Shown here in pieces: positions 1 through 5,458 of a stretch of DNA of 5,458 nt. Made by a program: the position numbers and the translations under genes. Under the pieces are notes generated by a model, which saw only the letters and a list, made by a program, of their open reading frames with translations, was not told the DNA's origin and searched no databases. The stretch's first letter is position 1, and each line of letters opens with the position of its first letter. Origin of the DNA: Chlorobiota bacterium (lineage in GTDB: Bacteria > Bacteroidota > Bacteroidia > Bacteroidales > JAADGE01); the NCBI GenBank assembly GCA_013153575.1, contig JAADEE010000287.1:1-5458 (forward strand), read 5' to 3'.

Positions 1-2
1 TA

Positions 3-1586
3 AATTCCAACGGTATTGTAATTAATAAGAAAAACAATATATATTATATAAGCAGAGGTAAAGCAAAGAAGGTTGAAAAATTATCAAACTATATATTATA
101 TGGTAGAATCATTCCGAAAAAAATTTCTCCAATGCAAAAGATTACTGTAATTGTGCCTTCTTATTATATTGACTTAACAAAAATTGAATGGATGATAAAA
201 AAATTTTATTTATCATCTAATGCTTATATTTATAATTATAGAAAATATCATGTTTTGTTTATTACTGATAATGTTGAAAACATAAAAAAAGCGTTGGCTT
301 TTATTGATTTGATGGATGTCCCTACAATGAAACATAAGTATACTTCAATAATTGGTTTAAAGTATATTGATGTAGAATCTTTTATGAAACGTTTAAAAGA
401 ATTATTGCCTGCTTCAGGTGTAAATATAGCAAATGATTTGAATGATCTTGGTATTTTAATAAAGCCTATACCTGAACTGAATTCGTTATTATTGGTTAGT
501 GATAAAAAGAAATGGATTAGTTTAGTTGATTTTTGGAAAAGGAAACTTGATATTATTGATGTGGATAGTGAATCGCCTCAGATTTTTATATATAAACCGA
601 GAAACAGAAACGCTAAAGATTTAGCTAATATTATTAATAAATTATTTACTGATATTAAGCTCTCTCCTGTTTCAAAAAAAAAGAGTAAACAAAAAACACA
701 AAAAACAACTACGAATAAGTTTAAAGTTATAAATGATGAAGAAAGAAACAGATTGATAATTTATACCACTCCAAAGAAATATAAAGAAATATATAAAATG
801 GTAAAAAAACTCGATGTTTTACCTAAACAGGTGTTAATACAAGTAACAATTGCTGAAATAACATTAAAAGATGCGTTACAGTATGGTTTTGAATGGTTTT
901 TGCAACACCAGGGAGCCACAAATTACAGTATAGGTACGCTTGGGAATTTGGGAATAGGTAGCGGTGGTCTAATTGGCAGTGTTATTAACAGTGATCAGAC
1001 ATTTCAAAGTATTATGAATTTTTTAGCGCAAAAAAATTTAATAAATATTCTTTCATCACCAAAACTCTTGGTACTGGATAATCAAACAGCGAGTATTAAC
1101 GTTGGAACACAGGTACCGGTTTTAAGCTCATCGACAAAATCGACAAATACTGATACTGGTTCTACACAGTTGACACAAAGTGTAGAATATAGAAACACCG
1201 GTATTATACTTAATGTAAAACCTACAATTCATTCTAACGGGGTGTTGTCACTTAAAATATCACAAACAGTCAGTGATCCTCAGCCAAATAGTACTTCAGA
1301 TATATCATCTCCGATGATATTAAACAGAACATTAAATACAAATGTGATTTTAAAATCTAATCAAGCGTTATTGCTTGGCGGATTGATAAAACAGACAGTA
1401 GGTAAAACTATCAATAAGGTACCAGTCTTAGGAGATATACCGATATTGGGTAATCTTTTTAAAACAGTATCATATTCAAAAGACAAGACAGAACTTATAA
1501 TATTGGTAAAACCTATTATTATAAATAATGAAAAAGATGGAGACGATGTTACAAAAAGTTTCCAAAAATTAATTTTAAATAATTAA
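3..1586 (+). CDS. gspD: Type II secretion system secretin GspD-like, 5'-truncated by the window edge
   Basis: This is an outer-membrane secretin, the multimeric gated channel through which a type II secretion system releases folded periplasmic proteins. The frame is open from base 3, so the 527 visible residues lack the N-terminus (signal peptide and at least part of N0), and the ATG at 132 is internal. Visible domains are KH-like N1 (about 47-106), N2 (about 111-187) and N3 (about 192-276), then the secretin barrel from about 277. Barrel hallmarks include ILSSPKLLVLDNQ, VGTQVPV, LLLGGLI, VPVLGDIPILGNLF (from residue 473) and ELIILVKPII (from 497). N3 carries a Lys/Thr-rich insertion at 224-239. 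Known members are about 600-700 residues, so roughly 100 are missing. A type IV pilus secretin (PilQ) shares the barrel motifs, but the N1-N2-N3 order favours GspD. It probably ends an upstream operon. Confidence 0.9.
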   Translation, partial: NSNGIVINKKNNIYYISRGKAKKVEKLSNYILYGRIIPKKISPMQKITVIVPSYYIDLTKIEWMIKKFYLSSNAYIYNYRKYHVLFITDNVENIKKALAFIDLMDVPTMKHKYTSIIGLKYIDVESFMKRLKELLPASGVNIANDLNDLGILIKPIPELNSLLLVSDKKKWISLVDFWKRKLDIIDVDSESPQIFIYKPRNRNAKDLANIINKLFTDIKLSPVSKKKSKQKTQKTTTNKFKVINDEERNRLIIYTTPKKYKEIYKMVKKLDVLPKQVLIQVTIAEITLKDALQYGFEWFLQHQGATNYSIGTLGNLGIGSGGLIGSVINSDQTFQSIMNFLAQKNLINILSSPKLLVLDNQTASINVGTQVPVLSSSTKSTNTDTGSTQLTQSVEYRNTGIILNVKPTIHSNGVLSLKISQTVSDPQPNSTSDISSPMILNRTLNTNVILKSNQALLLGGLIKQTVGKTINKVPVLGDIPILGNLFKTVSYSKDKTELIILVKPIIINNEKDGDDVTKSFQKLILNN

Positions 1587-1589
1587 AAG

Positions 1590-1616
1590 AATAAATCTTG
1601 ATTTAATTATTTTTTT
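1590..1616 (+). terminator. Possible weak intrinsic terminator after the secretin gene
   Basis: Just after the secretin stop, TAAATC (1592-1597) and GATTTA (1600-1605) form an inverted repeat, followed by a T-rich run at 1607-1616. The stem is almost entirely A/T and the loop is very tight, so it would be a weak terminator. It also overlaps the -35 element of the next promoter, so the symmetry may be incidental in such AT-rich DNA. Confidence 0.3.
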
Positions 1617-1626
1617 ATAATATAAT
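1598..1626 (+). promoter_or_regulatory. Sigma70-type promoter for the surface protein gene
   Basis: A -35-like TTGATT at 1598-1603 is followed, after 17 bases, by a perfect TATAAT at 1621-1626. A second overlapping TATAAT lies at 1616-1621. The spacer is T-rich, as in many Campylobacterota promoters. Transcription would start near 1632-1634 and give a leader of about 86 nt. A dedicated strong promoter agrees with the strong ribosome binding site and the distinctive composition of the gene it serves. Confidence 0.7.
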
Positions 1627-1638
1627 TCCTGTGTATTA

Positions 1639-1693
1639 GAGTTTGCAGTTGGCATTCGCAATGCGATGTAAGTCCAAACGAGTTTGCAAACTT
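1639..1693 (+). promoter_or_regulatory. Structured 5' leader with repeated and self-complementary elements
   Basis: This stretch would be transcribed as untranslated leader. GAGTTTGCA occurs twice, at 1639-1647 and 1680-1688. The second copy is part of a perfect 12-base palindrome, AGTTTGCAAACT, at 1681-1692. Between them GCATT (1652-1656) and AATGC (1660-1664) form a hairpin with a CGC loop. GTTTG at 1641-1645 can pair with CAAAC at 1675-1679, or GTTTGC at 1641-1646 can pair with GCAAAC at 1686-1691; these two foldings exclude each other. It could stabilise the mRNA, act as a switch, or be a protein operator. I recognise no known riboswitch class. Confidence 0.5.
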
Positions 1694-1707
1694 GTGAAAA
1701 AAAAATT

Positions 1708-1713
1708 AAGGAG
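1708..1713 (+). promoter_or_regulatory. Strong ribosome binding site of the surface protein gene
   Basis: AAGGAG lies five bases before the ATG at 1719 and is the strongest Shine-Dalgarno match in the window. It follows an A9 run (1697-1705) that should keep the site unstructured. A nearer ATG at 1714 runs straight into TGA, which supports 1719 as the start. Confidence 0.85.
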
Positions 1714-1718
1714 ATGAG

Positions 1719-3167
1719 ATGAAAGTTAAAATTCTTTCAACTGTTGCCGCATTATCATTGGCAGCAAGCATGTCATTTGCGGGTACACTTACGGTAAATG
1801 ACAATAATATTTCAGTAGAAGCACTTGTAGCTTCAGCGTTAACAAAGGAAGATGTAAACTTCACTATTGATGGTAGTGTAACATATATTCCAAAAGACAT
1901 TAATGCAGGTTCATTAAGTAACCCGACATTAAATATTAAAGTTATTGGTGGTGTTATTCCAGCTGATACAGATGGTATTAACCTTTGTACACTTGATGAC
2001 ACAAACACTTCAGTTAGAGTGTTAACTTTTGATCACGTTGATACTGCAAACAACCAGTTGGTATTAAAGCCTGACAATGCAGACACAACTATGGGTAACT
2101 CACTAAAATATTTCTTATGTGATGACAACAATGCTTCTCTTACAGCGGAGAACGGTTTAACTGTTACATTGGATCCAAAAGACACAACTTCACCTGTACA
2201 AATGCAGTTCAACTTATACTCAGGGGATACTCAGAAGCTTAACGATACTGCAACAGGTATTGTTGGTGTTAAACGTAATCAGATCTGTATGGGTGTAGTT
2301 ACTCCTCTTGGTGCAAGCATTGATCCAGCAACTGGATTTGTTGCGTTTAATGCTACAAACACTACTACAAGTGATTTATGTAATGGAACTACAACAACTA
2401 CAAGTAATTACATTACAACTGACACATTAGTTTTAGGTGTTAGAGATACACATGATCAATTCCTTGCTCCAATCGAAACATATGGTGTTGTAGCAAATGT
2501 GACACCAGATACGGCTATCCCTCTTAAATCAGTGAGTGTAACTGATAACCTTCAAGGAAATAGTGGGATATTAAGTGCATCATCAACTGGTATTACTTCT
2601 GAAACAAATGTTACTGATAATACAGCAAGTGTGGATTACAATATTACTATGACATTAACTGTTGACGGTAAAAGCAAAATTAACAGTACAAATTTTGCTG
2701 TTGAAATGGGTGTAGACGTTGATAATGATAAAACTATCGACGTAGATGACACTAAAGGCCTAAACGGTGGTAACTGGGCATACAAAGGAACTACAGTTCA
2801 AATTCCTTACGTAGTTGCTAGCGGAGACACTCAAACTGCAATCAGACTTACAAACGGTCAAAACGTAAATGCTGATGTATATTGGAACTGTACAGATGAT
2901 AACGGTTTAACTGTTCCGAATTTCCAAGTACCTGCGGCAACATTAACTGACGGTGGAACATATGTGCCTGCAAACGGTGCGGCTGCATGGGTAGCTGCTG
3001 ATATTCTAAGTGCGGCACAAGCAATTGATCCTAACTTCGCTCCTAACGGTAAAATGAAATGTCAACCTCTTGTAACATCAACTAGCGGTGTAACTGGTGT
3101 AACTATTATGACAATTGACGGTGCGAGAGATAGAGTTATTCCTTCTAACACTGCAATTTCTAATTAA
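1719..3167 (+). CDS. Exported surface-layer-like protein with multiple N-glycosylation sequons
   Basis: I cannot assign this to a named family. The 482-residue protein begins with a clear Sec signal peptide: KVK n-region, hydrophobic core, cleavage after SMSFA at residue 21. The mature part is rich in Thr, Asn, Asp, Val and Ala, poor in Lys and Arg, and looks all-beta. Six cysteines (90, 134, 190, 221, 391, 448) could form three disulfides. Residues 333-344 (DVDNDKTIDVDD) match an EF-hand or dockerin-type calcium loop. The C-terminal part (about 358-482), with IRLTNG and CTDDNG, resembles beta-sandwich modules of envelope proteins. Six D/E-x-N-x-S/T sequons lie at N30, N47, N96, N138, N297 and N308. 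There is no membrane anchor, lipobox or recognised sorting tail. A 60-base sample is about 40% GC, against 20-28% in flanking genes, and together with the promoter and RBS this suggests high expression. It could be an S-layer subunit, a matrix protein or a type II secretion substrate. Confidence 0.93.
   Translation: MKVKILSTVAALSLAASMSFAGTLTVNDNNISVEALVASALTKEDVNFTIDGSVTYIPKDINAGSLSNPTLNIKVIGGVIPADTDGINLCTLDDTNTSVRVLTFDHVDTANNQLVLKPDNADTTMGNSLKYFLCDDNNASLTAENGLTVTLDPKDTTSPVQMQFNLYSGDTQKLNDTATGIVGVKRNQICMGVVTPLGASIDPATGFVAFNATNTTTSDLCNGTTTTTSNYITTDTLVLGVRDTHDQFLAPIETYGVVANVTPDTAIPLKSVSVTDNLQGNSGILSASSTGITSETNVTDNTASVDYNITMTLTVDGKSKINSTNFAVEMGVDVDNDKTIDVDDTKGLNGGNWAYKGTTVQIPYVVASGDTQTAIRLTNGQNVNADVYWNCTDDNGLTVPNFQVPAATLTDGGTYVPANGAAAWVAADILSAAQAIDPNFAPNGKMKCQPLVTSTSGVTGVTIMTIDGARDRVIPSNTAISN
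2151..2165 (+). repeat. 15-base direct repeat, copy 1, inside the surface protein gene
   Basis: AACGGTTTAACTGTT recurs exactly at 2901-2915 in the same reading frame, encoding NGLTV both times. Each copy follows a cysteine-plus-DDN motif (C134 here, C391 at the second copy), so it may mark an old internal duplication of a small beta module. Confidence 0.6.
2901..2915 (+). repeat. 15-base direct repeat, copy 2, inside the surface protein gene
   Basis: This is the exact second copy of the element at 2151-2165, following C391-T-D-D. In this copy the Asn-Gly directly follows the Asp pair, whereas the first copy has several extra residues in between. Confidence 0.6.
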
Positions 3168-3169
3168 TA

Positions 3170-3192
3170 GGAACGGGTTTTTTTCCCTTTCC
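3170..3192 (+). terminator. Hairpin after the surface protein gene, probable terminator or mRNA 3' end
   Basis: The gene ends with two consecutive in-frame stops (TAA TAG). GGAACGGG (3170-3177) then pairs with CCCTTTCC (3185-3192), with one C-T mismatch, around a loop of seven T. The sequence after the stem (TTACACTTTTAATTT) is only moderately T-rich. Termination may therefore be partial, leaving some read-through into the next gene, for which no separate promoter is obvious. Confidence 0.6.
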
Positions 3193-3207
3193 TTACACTT
3201 TTAATTT

Positions 3208-3212
3208 AAAGG
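3208..3212 (+). promoter_or_regulatory. Ribosome binding site of the Sel1-like gene
   Basis: AAAGG lies six bases before the ATG at 3219 and supports that start. Confidence 0.6.
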
Positions 3213-3218
3213 TTATAA

Positions 3219-3665
3219 ATGCGCGTTGTTTATTTCTTTTCTTTTTTTATAACTATCTTATTGGCTTCTTCAAATATAGATATATGTAATAATTACTTTT
3301 CTAAACATCAGTATAAAAAAGCATATAACTGTTACTTAAAATTTAAAGACAACGATCAAGCAATAAATAATATTGCAATGATGGAATATATGGGGTTGGG
3401 TGTTGATTATAAACAGTCTGATGCCGTAAAAAAATTAAAAAACCTTGTAAATAAAGATACAAAATATGCCCCTGTTTACTTTAATTTGGCAATGATCTAT
3501 TTTAACGGCTACTATGATGAAGAAAATAAAACTGTTGTTGTTAAACGCAAACTTACTAAAAACTTATTAAAAAAAGCAATAAAACTGCATTATAAACCTG
3601 CACAACAAGTTTATAAAAAAATATATAACGAACAAAATGAAACAAACACTTCAAAAAAGAAATAG
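3219..3665 (+). CDS. Small exported Sel1/TPR-like repeat protein
   Basis: This is a 148-residue protein with an N-terminal signal peptide (hydrophobic residues 3-16, likely cleavage near LLASS). No cysteine sits at a lipobox position, so it is probably soluble in the periplasm or at the surface. Residues about 23-130 resemble two or three helical Sel1/TPR units: AYNCYLKF, AMMEYMGLGVDYKQSDAVKKL and FNLAMIYFNGYY. Such repeats bind partner proteins and have no catalytic role of their own. C23 and C38 could form a disulfide. It has three D/E-x-N-x-S/T sequons, at N103, N140 and N143. The last two overlap in a polar C-terminal tail ending in KKK. Its stop lies 29 bases inside the next gene, implying co-transcription and probably translational coupling. 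The exact partner cannot be told from sequence. Confidence 0.85.
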   Translation: MRVVYFFSFFITILLASSNIDICNNYFSKHQYKKAYNCYLKFKDNDQAINNIAMMEYMGLGVDYKQSDAVKKLKNLVNKDTKYAPVYFNLAMIYFNGYYDEENKTVVVKRKLTKNLLKKAIKLHYKPAQQVYKKIYNEQNETNTSKKK

Positions 3666-4719
3666 CGGATTAGATTTTTTTAGAACTTTAGCTATTTTTT
3701 TGGTTCTACTTTCACATGTTCGGCACTTGTTTACTTATTTACATTTTAAAAATTTTAATATATGGTATTTAAGTATCGGTGGGTTTTTAGGTGTTGAGTT
3801 GTTTTTTGTATTAAGCGGCTTTTTAATCGGCGATCAAATTTATAAATATATTATAAACTCGAAAAACAAATATCACAATTTAAGAATTTTTTATATCAGA
3901 AGGTGGTATAGAACGTTGCCACTGTATTATCTTTTTTTATTAATTTATTTCTTTTTTCATATACTTTTTTTTAATCAGTTGTATATTCCGTATTTACATC
4001 TGTTTTTTTTACAAAATTTCGATTCAGAAGCAATAAAATTTTTTGCAGTTTCCTGGAGTTTAAGTGTTGAAGAGTGGTTTTATTTAATTATACCATTTTT
4101 GATTTTGGTTTATTTTATTTTAACACAAAAAAAACTTCTTCCTTTATTAATTGTTTTCTTTTTAATCGGTGTGATTAAAGCTTATATAGTATATATCCAT
4201 CCAGATTTAACATGGACAGATATAAGAAAAAACATTTTTTTAAGATTCGATTCATTGATAGTAGGTGTCTTTTTTGCATATTTAAAAAATTACAAGCCAG
4301 ATTTTTTTTCATTGTTTGCCAAAAAAAATATTTTTTTTATTGCGATATTGTTTTTAATTTTGTTATCCGTTTGGTATTGGTATAAATTGCAGCCCGGTTT
4401 GGATAAGGATTTTTTTTCCAAAGCTTTTATGTTTCAAATAACTTCAATTGTTTTGTCATCGATTATGATTTATCTTTATTTTAATTTTAAAAGCAACTCT
4501 AAAATATGGTATTACGGTGCTATATATTCATATTCGATATATTTAATGCATTTTCTATTTTTACTTCCTTTTATAAAATTAGCACATTACTATCATTCTG
4601 TTTTATTATCGTTTTTAATTTTATTTGTTTTTTTAATTATTTTAATAGTTTTGGCCCGTTTTATTTATAATTATATTGAATCTCCTGTATTAAAGAAGAG
4701 GCCGCAATATTTGATATAA
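3637..4719 (+). CDS. Acyltransferase family 3 (OafA-type) membrane protein
   Basis: This 360-residue integral membrane protein of the acyltransferase-3 family would transfer an acetyl or other acyl group to a sugar of a surface glycan (LPS O-antigen, capsule or glycoprotein glycan). Family marks in order are: GLDFFRTLAI with R16-x10-H27, the conserved Arg/His motif tied to catalysis; GVELFFVLSGFLIG (52-65); RRWYRTLPLYY (88-98); SWSLSVEEWFYL (139-150); RFDSLIVGVFFA (203-214); SYSIYLMHF (298-306); and YIESP (346-350). About ten hydrophobic segments are visible. Length is normal for the core domain and there is no C-terminal SGNH domain. The start at 3637 is required because the first conserved motif begins at residue 11. 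No Shine-Dalgarno is evident, so translation probably depends on the overlapping upstream gene. The sugar substrate and acyl donor are unknown. Confidence 0.9.
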   Translation: MKQTLQKRNSGLDFFRTLAIFLVLLSHVRHLFTYLHFKNFNIWYLSIGGFLGVELFFVLSGFLIGDQIYKYIINSKNKYHNLRIFYIRRWYRTLPLYYLFLLIYFFFHILFFNQLYIPYLHLFFLQNFDSEAIKFFAVSWSLSVEEWFYLIIPFLILVYFILTQKKLLPLLIVFFLIGVIKAYIVYIHPDLTWTDIRKNIFLRFDSLIVGVFFAYLKNYKPDFFSLFAKKNIFFIAILFLILLSVWYWYKLQPGLDKDFFSKAFMFQITSIVLSSIMIYLYFNFKSNSKIWYYGAIYSYSIYLMHFLFLLPFIKLAHYYHSVLLSFLILFVFLIILIVLARFIYNYIESPVLKKRPQYLI

Positions 4720-4728
4720 TTCAAATAT
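4707..4728. repeat. Perfect inverted repeat across the acyltransferase stop and permease start
   Basis: ATATTTGA (4707-4714) and TCAAATAT (4721-4728) are exact reverse complements around the six-base loop TATAAT. The repeat contains the acyltransferase stop codon and the first two bases of the permease ATG. It is A/T-dominated, so chance is possible. If formed in the mRNA, it would mask the permease start. Confidence 0.5.
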
Positions 4729-5458
4729 GAATTACAATGTGTTTTTTGAGCTTTTAAAGCAGGATATAAAAGAAAAAAATTTAGGTTCGTTGTTTGGTGT
4801 TTTCTGGAGTTTTTTTGTTCCATTGGCAACAATTATTATAATGTGGATTGTTTTCCAATACGGATTTAAAAGGACAGATATTGACGGATATCCATACAGC
4901 ATTTGGTATTTAGCCGGAGTTATTCCATGGTTTTATTTTGCAGATGCATTTATGCAGGCGACTAATTCGATTAAATCAAAATCTTTTTTAATAAAAAAAA
5001 CAAAATTTAATCCAATATTTTTACCTACAATTAAAATCGTGTCGAATTTTTTAATTTATTCAGTATTGATAATTTTTTTATTAATCTTATACAAATATTA
5101 CGGTTTTGAGTTTAATGTATACAATCTACAGATTTTATATTATATATTTTGTTTAATGATTTTTTTATTTGCAATTTCATTGATAACTTCTTCATTGGTT
5201 TTATTTATCCGTGATATCAGTGAAATAGTTGCAATTTTAGTAAGATTTGGTATGTGGGTCACTCCAATTTTTTGGCCGATAAAGCTTGTACCGGAGAAGT
5301 ATAGATGGGTATATGATTTTAATCCTGTTTATTATGTTATTGCAGGCTTTAGAGATTCGTTGTTGTATAAAGTATGGTTTTTTGAAAAAAAATCAACTAT
5401 TGTTTTTTGGTTATTAACTGTATGTTTACTTTATATAGGAATAATTGTTTTTAAAAAG
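4727..5458 (+). CDS. ABC-2 type polysaccharide export permease (Wzm/TagG family), 3'-truncated
   Basis: This is the membrane subunit of an ABC transporter that moves lipid-linked polysaccharide (O-antigen, teichoic acid or capsule-like chains) across the inner membrane. It would need an ATPase partner (Wzt/TagH type), probably encoded just beyond the window. The frame from ATG 4727 stays open for 244 codons to the last base, and the family is usually about 255-270 residues, so only a short tail is missing. Visible marks are GSLFGVFWSFFVPL (20-33), YLAGVIPWFYFADAF (61-75), LFIRDISEIVAILVRFGMW (159-177), VTPIFWPI (178-185) and FNPVYYVIAGFRDSLL (198-213). About six membrane segments are visible. 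It starts 7 nt after the acyltransferase stop with no clear Shine-Dalgarno, which suggests one operon and coupled translation. Confidence 0.9.
   Translation, partial: MNYNVFFELLKQDIKEKNLGSLFGVFWSFFVPLATIIIMWIVFQYGFKRTDIDGYPYSIWYLAGVIPWFYFADAFMQATNSIKSKSFLIKKTKFNPIFLPTIKIVSNFLIYSVLIIFLLILYKYYGFEFNVYNLQILYYIFCLMIFLFAISLITSSLVLFIRDISEIVAILVRFGMWVTPIFWPIKLVPEKYRWVYDFNPVYYVIAGFRDSLLYKVWFFEKKSTIVFWLLTVCLLYIGIIVFKK

Noticed and set aside
1641..1691. Riboswitch of a known class in the surface gene leader
   Set aside because: The core motifs of c-di-GMP, fluoride, preQ1 or guanidine switches are not visible, so only a structured leader is claimed.
1681..1692. Recombinase or attachment site at the 12-base palindrome
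   Set aside because: There is no integrase, transposase, tRNA end or second matching site in the window; the leader context explains it better.
1714..1719. Short upstream open frame starting at ATG 1714
   Set aside because: It reads ATG AGA TGA, only two codons, and sits too close to the Shine-Dalgarno to be a meaningful leader peptide.
1706..2008. Open frame of 100 codons on the minus strand
   Set aside because: It lies antisense inside the signal peptide and N-terminal region of the surface protein, has no ribosome binding site or recognisable domain, and its Ser/Val/Thr-rich product is what the reverse of that gene would give by chance.
4321..4338. A8 followed by T8 as a bidirectional terminator
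   Set aside because: It is inside the coding frame of the acyltransferase (Lys and Phe codons) with an A/T-only stem, so composition is sufficient explanation.

Overview
This AT-rich window encodes a cell-surface and secretion region of a Gram-negative bacterium. The secretin, the Sec signal peptides, the very low GC, the AGA-rich arginine codon use and the bacterial-type N-glycosylation sequons fit Campylobacterota, possibly a vent or Nautiliales-like lineage. The phylum is an inference from style, not from a marker gene. All genes lie on the + strand, and no RNA gene, CRISPR array or insertion sequence was seen.

Layout. (1) 3-1586: most of a type II secretion secretin (GspD-like). Its 5' end lies before the window, so the first ATG at 132 is internal. 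(2) 1587-1718: a short intergenic region with a convincing sigma70-type promoter, an unusual self-complementary leader and a strong ribosome binding site. (3) 1719-3167: a 482-residue exported, Thr/Asn/Asp-rich protein, probably a surface-layer or other abundant envelope protein, with visibly higher GC than its neighbours. It has six cysteines, an EF-hand-like calcium loop and six D/E-x-N-x-S/T glycosylation sequons. (4) 3168-3218: two in-frame stops and a hairpin. (5) 3219-3665: a small exported Sel1/TPR-like protein with three more such sequons. (6) 3637-4719: an acyltransferase-3 (OafA-type) membrane enzyme, overlapping the previous gene by 29 nt. (7) 4727-5458: an ABC-2 polysaccharide export permease (Wzm/TagG type), cut off by the window end.

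How the parts may work together. The secretin forms an outer-membrane channel, and the next gene encodes a strongly expressed exported protein that is a plausible cargo. The last two genes belong to surface-glycan modification and export. One reading is a surface-coat locus in which an exported, possibly N-glycosylated protein is made beside its secretion pore and beside machinery for an acylated surface polysaccharide. The individual families are well supported except for the surface protein. The functional link between them is inference from adjacency and sequon content.
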